NCBI RefSeq assembly: GCF_023078495.1
Contig: NZ_CP095742.1
Span: 4,759,501 to 4,823,500 of the forward strand
Reading direction: 5' to 3'
Length of the DNA: 64,000 nt
Origin: Luteibacter aegosomatissinici
GTDB lineage: Bacteria; Pseudomonadota; Gammaproteobacteria; Xanthomonadales; Rhodanobacteraceae
Part shown: in pieces, positions 1 through 8,409 of the stretch
How positions within the stretch are numbered: the first letter of the stretch is position 1
Layout of the letters: the number at the start of each line of letters is the position of its first letter
Program-made: the position numbers and the translations under genes
Notes under the pieces: model-generated
Databases searched by the model: none
Told to the model about the DNA's origin: nothing
The model's input: the letters and a program-made list of their open reading frames with translations, nothing else

Positions 1-1214
1 TGTTCCTCGGCGTGAGCACCACGCTGTTTCATCGGCGCAAGCGCGGCTGGGCCACCGGCCAGGTCTGTGACGTGCCCGTGCTGGTATCGCCTGATGTCGG
101 GCCAGCGGTGGTCGGCCTGATGCGTTCGCGCATCGTCGTTCCCGCCTGGGTGTTGCAGGAATCGGCCGCGCAACAGCGCTACGTCATGGCGCATGAGCAA
201 TCCCACCTGAACGCGCGCGATCCGCTGCTGGTTGCGACGGCCCTGGTGCTTCTCGGCGCCATGCCATGGAATCCGTTGCTGTGGTGGCAGTGCCATCGCC
301 TGCGCCGCGCCATCGAAGTGGATTGCGATGCCCGCGTGCTGCGCGGCGGCGGTGATATCGGTGACTACTGCGAAACGTTGATCCAGGTAGGGCAGAACCA
401 ATCGGAGTACATGGGCGCGGTCACCGCGATGTCGGAATCCCGGTCGTTTCTCGAACAGAGGATAAGAATCATGCTGTCGAAACCCAGGAAATGGGCAGGT
501 GCATTCGCGTTCGTCCTGATCAGTCTCGCCATCGGCATGGCGGTATTCGCAGCGCAGGTGACACCCCCTGCGGCATCCACCCCACCCACCCCCGGCACGG
601 TAGCGATCGATCCCGCGCTTCTGGATGCGTATACCGGCGAATATCGCCTCAGTGACTACTCGCTGGTCACCGTGGCCCGGAGAGGCGACGTCCTCACCGT
701 CGCGCCCATTGGCCAGTTCATGGCCCAGGGTGTGATCGATGCCCCCACGCTCAGCGATACCGAGTTCTCGATTCCGAGCATCGACGCAAAGCTCACATTC
801 GCCAAGGGCGCCAACGGCCACGGTAGCGCGATGGATGTGTATATCCATGGCTGGCTCGTCGCCACCGCTGACCGCGTGGATGAAGCGACTGCCGAGCAGA
901 TCCGCCGTGACCTGGTGGCGCACGTGAAGAACCAGGTCGCCTTCCCCAACAGCGAGAAGGCGCTCCAGCTCATCCTCAACAATCAATACGACGCCGCCAT
1001 GATGTCGCACTACGCGAAGGGCGGCCCGGGCGATCCTGACTCCCAGAAGGACTACTACGCGCGCCTTGGTCCCGTTGAGTCGTACAAGTTCGAAGGTGTC
1101 ACGGATTACGGCTGGGACATCTACGACGTGCAGCATGCGCACGGTGCGCAACAGGTATTCATCCAGATGGATAAGAACGGCTTGATGGTCAGCTCGGTCA
1201 AACGCCGCCAGTAA
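1..1214 (+). CDS. BlaR1-type M56 family membrane metallopeptidase, 5' partial
   Basis: The reading frame is open to the left edge, so the gene is cut; the first in-window start codon is a GTG at 12. Counting from it, a zinc-metallopeptidase HEQSH (HExxH) lies at residues 61-65, followed by a hydrophobic segment around 70-92. A second membrane segment at about 161-183 precedes a roughly 215-residue exported C-terminal region starting after a Thr/Pro-rich linker. M56 proteins of the BlaR1/MecR1 type sense a signal outside the cell and cleave a BlaI-type repressor inside it. The C-terminal part is not a recognisable penicillin-binding sensor, so the signal is unknown. The next gene encodes a beta-lactamase-fold hydrolase in the same direction 38 bases on, which fits a sensor-effector pair. 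A BlaI partner would be expected just outside the window. Confidence 0.8.
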   Translation, partial: FLGVSTTLFHRRKRGWATGQVCDVPVLVSPDVGPAVVGLMRSRIVVPAWVLQESAAQQRYVMAHEQSHLNARDPLLVATALVLLGAMPWNPLLWWQCHRLRRAIEVDCDARVLRGGGDIGDYCETLIQVGQNQSEYMGAVTAMSESRSFLEQRIRIMLSKPRKWAGAFAFVLISLAIGMAVFAAQVTPPAASTPPTPGTVAIDPALLDAYTGEYRLSDYSLVTVARRGDVLTVAPIGQFMAQGVIDAPTLSDTEFSIPSIDAKLTFAKGANGHGSAMDVYIHGWLVATADRVDEATAEQIRRDLVAHVKNQVAFPNSEKALQLILNNQYDAAMMSHYAKGGPGDPDSQKDYYARLGPVESYKFEGVTDYGWDIYDVQHAHGAQQVFIQMDKNGLMVSSVKRRQ

Positions 1215-1252
1215 GACGCTCCGCTCACCCCACTCCCCCGAGGGAACGAACC

Positions 1253-2758
1253 ATGCTCAGGTTTCAGACAGTCGCCTTGCGCGGCTCGGTAGCGCTTGCC
1301 TCCGTTTTGCTCGCCATGCCCATGGCCGCACAGGCGGATAACTGCCCCGCGCCCGCCGAGGCGGCCGGTGGGCCCAGCAATGCGCATACCCGCTACATCG
1401 AGATGCACCTGCAACCCGCGATCATCAAGCAGGGCGACAAGCCCTTCAGCCTCGCCCAGCGCATGCAGCAATACGCGGTGCCCGGCCTGAGCGTCGCCGT
1501 GATTCACAACGGCAAGCTTGAGTGGGCGCGTGGCTGGGGTGTGCGCGATATCGCCAGTTGCGCACCGGTCACGCCTGACACGGATTTCCAGGCGGCATCG
1601 ATCAGCAAGGTCGTGACCGCCATGCTCGCGTTACGCATGGTGGAACAGGGCAAGATCGGCCTGGACCGTAACATCAACGATGCGCTGCATACCTGGAAGC
1701 TGCCAGTGGATCCGAAACTGGCACCCAACGGTGTCACCCTGCGCCAGTTGCTGAGCCACACGGCGGGGATCGGCGTGCACGGCTTCAACGGCTACAAACC
1801 CGGCGACCCGCTACCCACCACCGTGCAGATCCTGGATGGCCTGCCGCCCTCGGGCACGCCACCGGTACGCAGTGTGCTTCCGGCCGGTGCGCAGTTCGAG
1901 TACTCCGGCGGTGGTTACGTCATCACGCAGCTGGCTCTGGCCGATGTGGGGGGCGCACGGTTCGCCGAGCTGGCCCAACGCGAGGTGCTCGGCCCCCTCG
2001 GCATGAAACGAAGCGCCTTCGCGATGCCACCTACACCGGCGGTCCGTGCCAACATGGCCCTGGGCCACTCCAATGGCAGCCTTATCCCAGGCGGTTACGT
2101 GGTGACCCCGCAGCTCGGGCCCGCCGGGCTGTGGACCACGGCAGGTGATCTCGCCCGCTTACTGCTGGACCTGCAGGCTTCCGCCGCAGGTAAGCAAGGC
2201 CACCGCCTTTCGCCCGCCATGACGCATACGATGATGACGCCGGTGAAGGACAACTGGGGGCTCGGCGTCGCGGTGTATCCGCAAGGCACACCGCGTTTCA
2301 TGCACGACGGCGTGAATCCCGGCTTTGATTCCTTCATGGTGGCGTACACCGACAAGGGCGATGGCGTGGTGGCACTCGCCAATGGCGGGGATGGCCGGCG
2401 GTTGATCGGTGAAATCGTTCGCGCGATCGCCACCGACTACGGCATGATCGATATCGCGGTACCCGCTACCGAAGAGAAGACGCTCTCGCTCGCGGAACTG
2501 TCAAAGGCTGCCGGCCACTTCATCGGCGGCGACCTCGATGTGATGATCGAGGCGCGCCCCGATGGGCTGTACGCCAACGCGGGTGCACCCGTGGCGGAAC
2601 GCCTTATCACACTCTCACCGACGCGCTTTCGGGCCGAGTCGCTCGGCGTCACGGTGGAGTACGCAGCGGATTTCTCGAGCATGACCATGATCGAAGGCGC
2701 GCCGCCGATGAAGCTGGTGCGCGTGGCCGAAAAGCCGCCCGCGAGCAAGGGCGGCTGA
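1253..2758 (+). CDS. Secreted serine hydrolase, class C beta-lactamase fold
   Basis: 501 aa with an N-terminal signal peptide ending near AQA (residues 25-27). The serine hydrolase/AmpC fold is indicated by S116-I-S-K119 (SxxK), Y217-S-G in place of the usual YxN, and a C-proximal HDG. Roughly residues 45-375 form the catalytic domain; the last 100 or so look like the beta-rich tail found in many EstB/D-aminopeptidase relatives. It probably acts in the periplasm on an ester, amide or D-amino-acid peptide. Whether it hydrolyses beta-lactams cannot be told from sequence. It follows the M56 peptidase gene by 38 bases and may share its transcript. The start is chosen because the signal peptide begins there. 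Confidence 0.85.
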   Translation: MLRFQTVALRGSVALASVLLAMPMAAQADNCPAPAEAAGGPSNAHTRYIEMHLQPAIIKQGDKPFSLAQRMQQYAVPGLSVAVIHNGKLEWARGWGVRDIASCAPVTPDTDFQAASISKVVTAMLALRMVEQGKIGLDRNINDALHTWKLPVDPKLAPNGVTLRQLLSHTAGIGVHGFNGYKPGDPLPTTVQILDGLPPSGTPPVRSVLPAGAQFEYSGGGYVITQLALADVGGARFAELAQREVLGPLGMKRSAFAMPPTPAVRANMALGHSNGSLIPGGYVVTPQLGPAGLWTTAGDLARLLLDLQASAAGKQGHRLSPAMTHTMMTPVKDNWGLGVAVYPQGTPRFMHDGVNPGFDSFMVAYTDKGDGVVALANGGDGRRLIGEIVRAIATDYGMIDIAVPATEEKTLSLAELSKAAGHFIGGDLDVMIEARPDGLYANAGAPVAERLITLSPTRFRAESLGVTVEYAADFSSMTMIEGAPPMKLVRVAEKPPASKGG

Positions 2759-2783
2759 GCCAACCGTTGACCAACGCGCATAG

Positions 2784-2816
2784 AAAAGAGGCTGGGGTCA
2801 GCGCGGCCCCAGCCTC
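2784..2816 (-). terminator. Intrinsic terminator of the TAP-like hydrolase gene
   Basis: Arms GAGGCTGGGG (2788-2797) and CCCCAGCCTC (2807-2816) form a perfect 10-bp stem. Read on the minus strand the stem is followed by TTTTCT, giving the U tract, so it ends the minus-strand hydrolase gene whose stop is at 2843. The plus strand has no T run after the stem, so it is a weaker terminator for the serine hydrolase gene. Confidence 0.75.
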
Positions 2817-2842
2817 CTCGGTGCGCACCATGCCTGGGCGCG

Positions 2843-4486
2843 TTACGGCACCAGGCGCCAGCTCACCTGCTGCACGAGCGGCGGCGGCGGCAACAACCAC
2901 CCGGCGGCCGGGAAGCCGTACTCATACGTCACGCTGTCCTGCATCGAGAACGAATGCATCGGCTGGCCCTGGCAGATCACATCCCGGGAAGGCATCGTCC
3001 CACCCTTCAGATAGGCAACCTCTGCGGCCTTCACGCAGGCGTTATCGTCGTACATCAGTGCGTGGGTCGCGGCGTTATTGACGAACACCATGCGCGCGTC
3101 GTTGCCGCTGAGCAGGCGATCCTTCAGCGCCTCGGAATACGGCGTCGATGGATCAAACTCGTTCTGCAGCATCAGCGCGTGCACGGTGGTACGCGCTTCC
3201 AGCACGCGATCCAGCACCGGGCGCCACGGCCAGTTCTCGCAGGTGTCGATCAGCGTGGAAGCACCGATCGCCCAGTAGGTATGCACATCGGCGATCTTCT
3301 GGTTGGTGCTGCGCGGATCGGTAGAGCCCGAGTCATTGCACTGCAGGGCGTACTGCATGGGGTTGAAGCTGGGCGTCGTGCGCAGGTCGGTGTACGTCAC
3401 CGCCGCGATCTGCTCGGCGGCGGCGATATGCGCCGGGTCACCATCCAATGCCTGGGCCATGCTGCTGAGCGACGGCGCCACCAGCAGGTCCCAGAACACC
3501 CACATGCCGGTCCCGTCCATGGCGCCCAGCGCCTGATCGGGCGTGACCGTGCCCATGCGGTGCTCGGACGTGGCCTTGTAGATCTGCTGGAACGTGCCCA
3601 GCACCTGCTGCGGCGTGGTGCCCATATGGAACTGATCATCGTGCCGCGAGATGAAGGGAATGAAGGCCTGCTGGATGTTCAGCTGGTCCATGGCGGCGCG
3701 CGTCAGTGACTGCCGCTGCCAGTCCAGGTGCACCCAGTTCATGTTGCTGTCGAGCACGACGCGATCGAAGGTATCGGGGAACATGCGGTCGGCGTAAGCC
3801 ATCAGGCTGCTGCCGCTGGAGATGCCCATCAGGTCGGCGCGCTTAAAGCCCAGCACGGCGCGCACCAGGTTCAGGTCACGCACGTGGTTGGGCGTGGTGA
3901 TGCCCTTCAGGAACGTGGCGTTCTTCTTCAGGCACGCACTGATCGAGCGGTTCCACCAATCCTGCTGCGCACGCAGGCTGGTGGCGGTGGGGTTGCGGCT
4001 GTCGCCATCCATGAAGTTCTCGCCACCGCTGCGGGTGGCGTAGTCGCAGCTCACCTGGGTACCGGTGCCATCGGTCAGGCCGCGCAGGTCCACGCCAATC
4101 ACCAGGTGATCGTCCATCACCTGCGGCTGCAGCTGTTCCAGCAGTTCGGCCTGCGAGGCGCTGGAGTTATCCGGGCCGCCGGCATTGACGAGCAAGAGGC
4201 GGGTGTAGGGCTGCGTGTTGAGCGGCCGGGAGATGCCGATGGTGATATCGCCCTGCTTCGGGTCGGCCCAATCCACCGGCACGGTCACTAACGCGCACTG
4301 GATCGTGCTGCCATCGGTGAACAGCGACGGCGGGCAACCGCCCCAAGTGAGTTGCTGGTGGTAGTACCGGGCGTAAGCGGGATCGTTGCTGTAATCGTCG
4401 ATGCCATGGGCGCTGGCCAACCCTGGCCCCACCATGCAACCGATCAACGCCGCGAGCTTGCACGCGGCCAAGGTCATACGCTTCAT
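2843..4486 (-). CDS. Secreted alpha/beta hydrolase, TAP-like (S33 family)
   Basis: 547 aa. The start at 4486 is chosen over an in-frame extension to 4804 because it begins a clear signal peptide (positive MKRMT, hydrophobic core, ASA cleavage near residue 26) and the extension would overlap the divergent regulator. The nucleophile elbow is G221-I-S223-S-G225; an oxyanion loop NAGGPDNSS is at about 101-109; the acid is probably the Asp of NEFDPSTP and the histidine that of NAATHAL. This order and the C-terminal TAP-like region match tripeptidyl aminopeptidase or proline iminopeptidase relatives, which act on short peptides or esters outside the cytoplasm. It is divergent from the MocR-type regulator gene with 115 bases between the starts, so it is a plausible target of that regulator. 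Confidence 0.85.
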   Translation of the reverse strand: MKRMTLAACKLAALIGCMVGPGLASAHGIDDYSNDPAYARYYHQQLTWGGCPPSLFTDGSTIQCALVTVPVDWADPKQGDITIGISRPLNTQPYTRLLLVNAGGPDNSSASQAELLEQLQPQVMDDHLVIGVDLRGLTDGTGTQVSCDYATRSGGENFMDGDSRNPTATSLRAQQDWWNRSISACLKKNATFLKGITTPNHVRDLNLVRAVLGFKRADLMGISSGSSLMAYADRMFPDTFDRVVLDSNMNWVHLDWQRQSLTRAAMDQLNIQQAFIPFISRHDDQFHMGTTPQQVLGTFQQIYKATSEHRMGTVTPDQALGAMDGTGMWVFWDLLVAPSLSSMAQALDGDPAHIAAAEQIAAVTYTDLRTTPSFNPMQYALQCNDSGSTDPRSTNQKIADVHTYWAIGASTLIDTCENWPWRPVLDRVLEARTTVHALMLQNEFDPSTPYSEALKDRLLSGNDARMVFVNNAATHALMYDDNACVKAAEVAYLKGGTMPSRDVICQGQPMHSFSMQDSVTYEYGFPAAGWLLPPPPLVQQVSWRLVP

Positions 4487-4601
4487 TTTGGTGCATCCTT
4501 GGTCAGATCTGCCCGATGCGGGCGGAAGTGGCGGTGGGGACCGCAGCAGCCGTGCCCTGCCAGCCTGGCCGGGATCATGTTCAGGGGCGGGGGCAAGGTA
4601 A

Positions 4602-6146
4602 ATGACCGGTGGCAGGGTATTTCGATGTGACCACTTCGAACGGTCACAACAGGGATGGACGGCGGCGCGCCGCCATGCCGACGACCCCATGTACGCCCAG
4701 GTCGCTGAATCGATCCGCCGGGATATCGATTCCGGGCGATTCGAAGTGGGTGCGTGCCTGCCAGGCAGCCGCTCCATGGCGCTCGCGCTGGGTGTCTCCC
4801 GCACCGTGGTGCTTATGGCCTACGAGCAGCTCGAGGGCGAGGGCTACCTGGACTCCCGCTCCGGCAGTGGCACGTATGTCAGCGCGCGAAATCTTGCGAT
4901 GCCCGCCATGGATGTACCGCCCGCGGAACCGGCGCCCACGCCACCGCCGCTGCGGCTATCGCGGCTGGCCCAACGGGCCGTGTTGCCCGCCACCACCGAT
5001 CAGGAAGCGCCCGCGCCTGAGAGCGATGTGATCGACCTGGCCCAGCCGCGCGTGAAGTCGGATCCGCGCAGCCTGTGGGCCTGGAAGCAGAACCTGCTGG
5101 CCCTGCTGCGCCGCCGCGACGTACCGGATTTCCCACAGGTGCAAGGCGTGCTTGACCTGCGCAAGGCCCTCGCGGGTTACCTCAGCGTGGAGCGATCCAT
5201 CGCGGTGGATCCGGACGACATCCTGATCGTCAGCGGTGCCCAGCAAGCGCATGACCTGATTGCGCGCGTGCTGCTCGATGAGGGCGATGGCGTGGGGGTG
5301 GAGGAGCCCTGCCACTGGAGCGTACGGCATACCTATGAGGCCATGGGTGCGCGCCTTGTCTCATGCGCGGTGGGTGCGGAAGGTCTGGATATCGAACGCC
5401 ATGCCTCGGTGCTGCAAGGTGTGCGGCTGGTGAATGTGTCGCCATCGTTCCAGTTTCCGACCGGTGTGGTGATGTCCGAGAACCGTTGCCGCGCGTGGTT
5501 GCAGTGGGCTTACGCGAACGATGCGTGCCTCGTGGAAGACGATTTCGATTGCGAGCATCGCTTTGGCGTGCGCGCGTCACCTTCGTTGTGGTCGCTCGAC
5601 CGGCATGACCGGGTGATCCATGTGAGCAGCTTCGCGCGCTCCATGTTCCCGGCCCTGCAGCTCGGCTACATGCTGGTGCCCCGTTCGTTGCGCGAGCGCT
5701 TTCTCGCGGTCAAATGGCTGGCTGATCGCGGCAGTATCTCCATGCAGCAGCACGTGCTTGCGGCGTGCATCAACAGCGGGCAGTACCTGCGTGACCTGCG
5801 GCGTATCGCGCATGGATTGGCGCCACGGCACCGCGCGTTGCATGATGCGTTGCAGGCACGGCTGGGCAGCGCGATGAGCGTGACGGGCTCGGTCGCCGGC
5901 GGGTCGTTGTTCGTCCACCTGCCGGGGTTGCCGCGTAGCGCGACCGAGGCGTTGATCAGCGAGGCGTTGGCGCATGGGGTGCGGATTCGTTCGGCGGAGC
6001 GTTTGTACCGTGTGCCGCCGGAACATGTGACGCTGGTGTTGAGTTATGCGGGCGTGGCCGAGGTGGCGTTGAAGCGGGCGGGGGTGCGGCTGGCTGAGGC
6101 GTATTTTGCGGTTCGTGGGCGCCTGGGCGGAGCGGACGGGGCGTGA
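4602..6146 (+). CDS. MocR-type GntR regulator with a degenerate aminotransferase domain
   Basis: 514 aa. A GntR winged helix-turn-helix at about residues 30-95 is joined by a Pro/Ala-rich linker to a fold-I aminotransferase-like domain at about 140-505. The domain keeps EDDFDCEHRFG (family consensus EDDYDSEFR) and PTG (FPTG). However, the PLP Schiff-base motif, normally S-K-x3-P-A-L-R, reads A-R346-x3-P-A-L-Q353: both the lysine and the following phosphate-contacting arginine are replaced. The other MocR protein in this window (32792-34162) has an intact K296/R303, which fixes the alignment. The protein therefore probably cannot bind PLP covalently. A palindrome GTGACC-N9-GGTCAC at 4627-4647 lies inside the first codons and could be an autoregulatory site. 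It is divergent from the TAP-like hydrolase gene. Confidence 0.85.
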   Translation: MTGGRVFRCDHFERSQQGWTAARRHADDPMYAQVAESIRRDIDSGRFEVGACLPGSRSMALALGVSRTVVLMAYEQLEGEGYLDSRSGSGTYVSARNLAMPAMDVPPAEPAPTPPPLRLSRLAQRAVLPATTDQEAPAPESDVIDLAQPRVKSDPRSLWAWKQNLLALLRRRDVPDFPQVQGVLDLRKALAGYLSVERSIAVDPDDILIVSGAQQAHDLIARVLLDEGDGVGVEEPCHWSVRHTYEAMGARLVSCAVGAEGLDIERHASVLQGVRLVNVSPSFQFPTGVVMSENRCRAWLQWAYANDACLVEDDFDCEHRFGVRASPSLWSLDRHDRVIHVSSFARSMFPALQLGYMLVPRSLRERFLAVKWLADRGSISMQQHVLAACINSGQYLRDLRRIAHGLAPRHRALHDALQARLGSAMSVTGSVAGGSLFVHLPGLPRSATEALISEALAHGVRIRSAERLYRVPPEHVTLVLSYAGVAEVALKRAGVRLAEAYFAVRGRLGGADGA

Positions 6147-6450
6147 CGCAATGATCCGGTGCGTGATCGTGGAGGGCCGCCTGGCGGCGGATCGCGCGCG
6201 AGCGCGCTCCTACAGGGGCGGCGGGGCGTTGGGCGTGGGGACGTGGGCTGGGTTGCCGTTTGTCACGGCGTGGCGACCGCTGGTCACGCGGGGCGGCCGC
6301 CTGGCCCAGCGCGGATGATGGTGGTGGGCTTGCTGCGTACGCTGGTGGCAGGCGGGCCGTGGGATCGGGCGCGGGTCGGGCCAACTAACGACACTGGCCC
6401 GTGGTCTGGGACGGATTACATACTCGGCCCGTTGCGTGGAGGGGCGCCTC
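6147..6450. other. Intergenic region with one REP-like palindrome
   Basis: 304 bases between the MocR-type gene and the sensor kinase gene. It holds a single REP-like element at 6191-6214 and a short inverted repeat GGGCCA-N11-TGGCCC (6378-6400). TACATA at 6417-6422 is a possible -10 box for the kinase gene, but no convincing -35 was seen. The short reading frames here have no recognisable product, and no RNA gene was seen. Confidence 0.5.
6191..6214 (-). repeat. REP-like palindrome, single copy
   Basis: A 24-base copy of the element also found near 34.2, 55.0 and 56.6 kb: GCGCGC arms around a short centre, ending GCTCCTACA. Here the centre reads CGAG instead of CAAG. No facing partner copy was found nearby. 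It is noncoding and lies just after the MocR-type gene. Confidence 0.7.
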
Positions 6451-7542
6451 GTGAACGATCCCATGGCCTGGCCTACCTGGAAGAAATACCTGGCCGTGCT
6501 GGCCTTCTGGACGGTGCTTGGCCTGTCCTATGCTGCCAGCTCGGTGATCTCCGCGCGCGCCGAAGGGCACCCGGCCACCTGGGGCCGGCCGCTCGTGTGG
6601 ACCTTCAGCGATTTCTACCTGTGGATGGTGATGACGCCGCTGGTCGGCTGGCTGGGGCGGGTGGGCAGCCAGGGGAGATGGCCGCGTTTCGTGGCCGTGC
6701 ATGTGCCGGCCGGGTTGGTGCTCGCCGCGGGGCAGATGCTTTTCACCGTCTCGGTCTATTGGTGGGCCTTCGGTGCGCCGCCCAGCATGCAGGGCATGAC
6801 CTTCGTCGTGTTCCTGAAGACGAGCATCGTCTATGAAACCCACCTGGGCCTGATCACGTATTGGGTATTGCTGGGCGCATTGCGGGCGATCGAATCGCAA
6901 CAGCGCCTGCGTGACGAGCGCCTACGCAATTCGTTGCTCGAGACCCAGCTGGTGCAATCGCAGCTGCAAACCCTTCGCGTGCAGCTGCAACCACACTTCC
7001 TGTTCAACACGTTGAACGCCATCTCCGCCTTGGCCCTGGCCGATCCGATGCAGGCGCGCCTGATGATCTCGCGGCTAAGCGACTTCCTCCGGCTTACGCT
7101 GGAGGAGCGGCATGCGCAGCAAGTGCCGCTTTCCCGGGAGCTGGAATTCCTGGAGTGCTACCTCGGCATCCAGCAGGTGCGCTTCCAGGACCGGCTGGTG
7201 ACGCAGATGGATGTGGCGGGTGACAGCACTCGCGCTCTCGTACCAAACATGATCCTGCAGCCATTGGTCGAGAACGCGCTGCGGCATGGCCTGCTGGATA
7301 AACCCGAACGCGGCACCCTGCGCATCGCCACGCGCCGCGAGGGCGACCAGTTGCATGTGCAGATCGAAGACGATGGCCTGGGGCTGCCTCCCGGTGGCCC
7401 GAAGGATGGCATCGGTCTCGGCAATACGCGTACGCGGCTGGATATGCTGTTCGGTGACCTGGCCACGCTGCAATTGTCTCGCCGTGACGACGGCGGCACG
7501 CGCGTCGAGATGCGCTTCCCGTACCAGGAGCAGGCCGCATGA
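6451..7542 (+). CDS. LytS/YehU-family sensor histidine kinase
   Basis: 363 aa from the GTG at 6451, preferred over an in-frame GTG at 6436 because GGAGGGG at 6438-6444 gives a Shine-Dalgarno spacing of 6. Four hydrophobic segments fill about residues 10-135 with no large periplasmic loop. The His_kinase region carries LQPHFLFNTLNA with phosphoacceptor H182. The ATPase part has PLVENALRHG (N box) and DDGLGL plus GIGLGNTRTRL (G boxes). Members phosphorylate LytTR-type regulators. The stop overlaps the start of the next gene (ATGA), which is a LytTR regulator, so the two form a pair. The ligand is not evident. Confidence 0.9.
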   Translation: MNDPMAWPTWKKYLAVLAFWTVLGLSYAASSVISARAEGHPATWGRPLVWTFSDFYLWMVMTPLVGWLGRVGSQGRWPRFVAVHVPAGLVLAAGQMLFTVSVYWWAFGAPPSMQGMTFVVFLKTSIVYETHLGLITYWVLLGALRAIESQQRLRDERLRNSLLETQLVQSQLQTLRVQLQPHFLFNTLNAISALALADPMQARLMISRLSDFLRLTLEERHAQQVPLSRELEFLECYLGIQQVRFQDRLVTQMDVAGDSTRALVPNMILQPLVENALRHGLLDKPERGTLRIATRREGDQLHVQIEDDGLGLPPGGPKDGIGLGNTRTRLDMLFGDLATLQLSRRDDGGTRVEMRFPYQEQAA

Positions 7543-8282
7543 ACGCGCCTTCGATTCGCGCCCTGTTGGTGGATGACGAGATACTGGCCAGGCTGGCAAT
7601 CCGTCAGGCGCTGGCCGCGCATGCCGATATCACCATCGTCGGCGAATGCGGCAACGCCGCCGAGGCAAAGCAGGCGATCGATGCGCTTACCCCCGATCTT
7701 GTGTTCCTCGATATCAAGATGCCGGGCATGGATGGCTTCCGCCTGCTGCATGGCATGCGGCGTGATACGGCCCTGCCGATGGTGGTGTTCGCCACCGCAT
7801 ACGGGCAGCACGCGCTGCAAGCTTTCGATGCCAATGCGATCGATTACCTGCTGAAGCCGATCGATCAGGCGCGCTTTGACCAGGCGATGGTTCGCGTGCG
7901 CCAGCATTGGGCTGGGCTGACCAACGCGGTGTCGGTAGCGAAGCCTTCCTATCTGCAACGGCTCAGCGTCGTCTGCGGCGAACATGTACGGGTGATCGCC
8001 ACAGCGGATATCGACTGGATCCGCGCCGATGGCAATTACGTGCATATCCATGCCCACGGGAAGGCATATCTTCACCGCGAGGCCTTGACCGGCTTGCTGG
8101 CAAGCCTGGACCCCGCGCGCTTCCTGCGCATCCACCGCGGCATCGTGGTGAACGTGGACCGCATCGCCGAGGTGCATCCACTGTTCCAGGGCAGCGCCGA
8201 AGTGGTGCTGCACGATGGTACCCGCCTGAACCTGAGCCGACGATTCCGCGCGAGCGCCCGCCATGCGCTGGGCATGAGCTGA
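7539..8282 (+). CDS. LytTR-family response regulator
   Basis: 247 aa. The receiver domain (about 1-125) has the acidic VDDE cluster, phosphoacceptor D58 in FLDIKMPGMDG, T in FATAYG and K in LLKPID. The LytTR DNA-binding domain occupies about 140-245, with the typical DIDWIRADGNYVHIH and FLRIHRGIVVNVD segments. LytTR proteins bind paired direct repeats in promoters. Translation is coupled to the upstream LytS-type kinase by a 4-base overlap. The PD40 protein gene 127 bases downstream may be regulated by the pair, but no repeat sites were recognised. Confidence 0.92.
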   Translation: MNAPSIRALLVDDEILARLAIRQALAAHADITIVGECGNAAEAKQAIDALTPDLVFLDIKMPGMDGFRLLHGMRRDTALPMVVFATAYGQHALQAFDANAIDYLLKPIDQARFDQAMVRVRQHWAGLTNAVSVAKPSYLQRLSVVCGEHVRVIATADIDWIRADGNYVHIHAHGKAYLHREALTGLLASLDPARFLRIHRGIVVNVDRIAEVHPLFQGSAEVVLHDGTRLNLSRRFRASARHALGMS

Positions 8283-8409
8283 CCGCTCGTCGCACGCTAC
8301 GCACCGCTCGTCCCTGTAGCGCCACCACCAGACACAACATGGATGCGGTTACCGGCCCCGGCCGTCATCGTTCGCCTTGCAGACACCCGCTGACAAGGAC
8401 TTTCCACCC

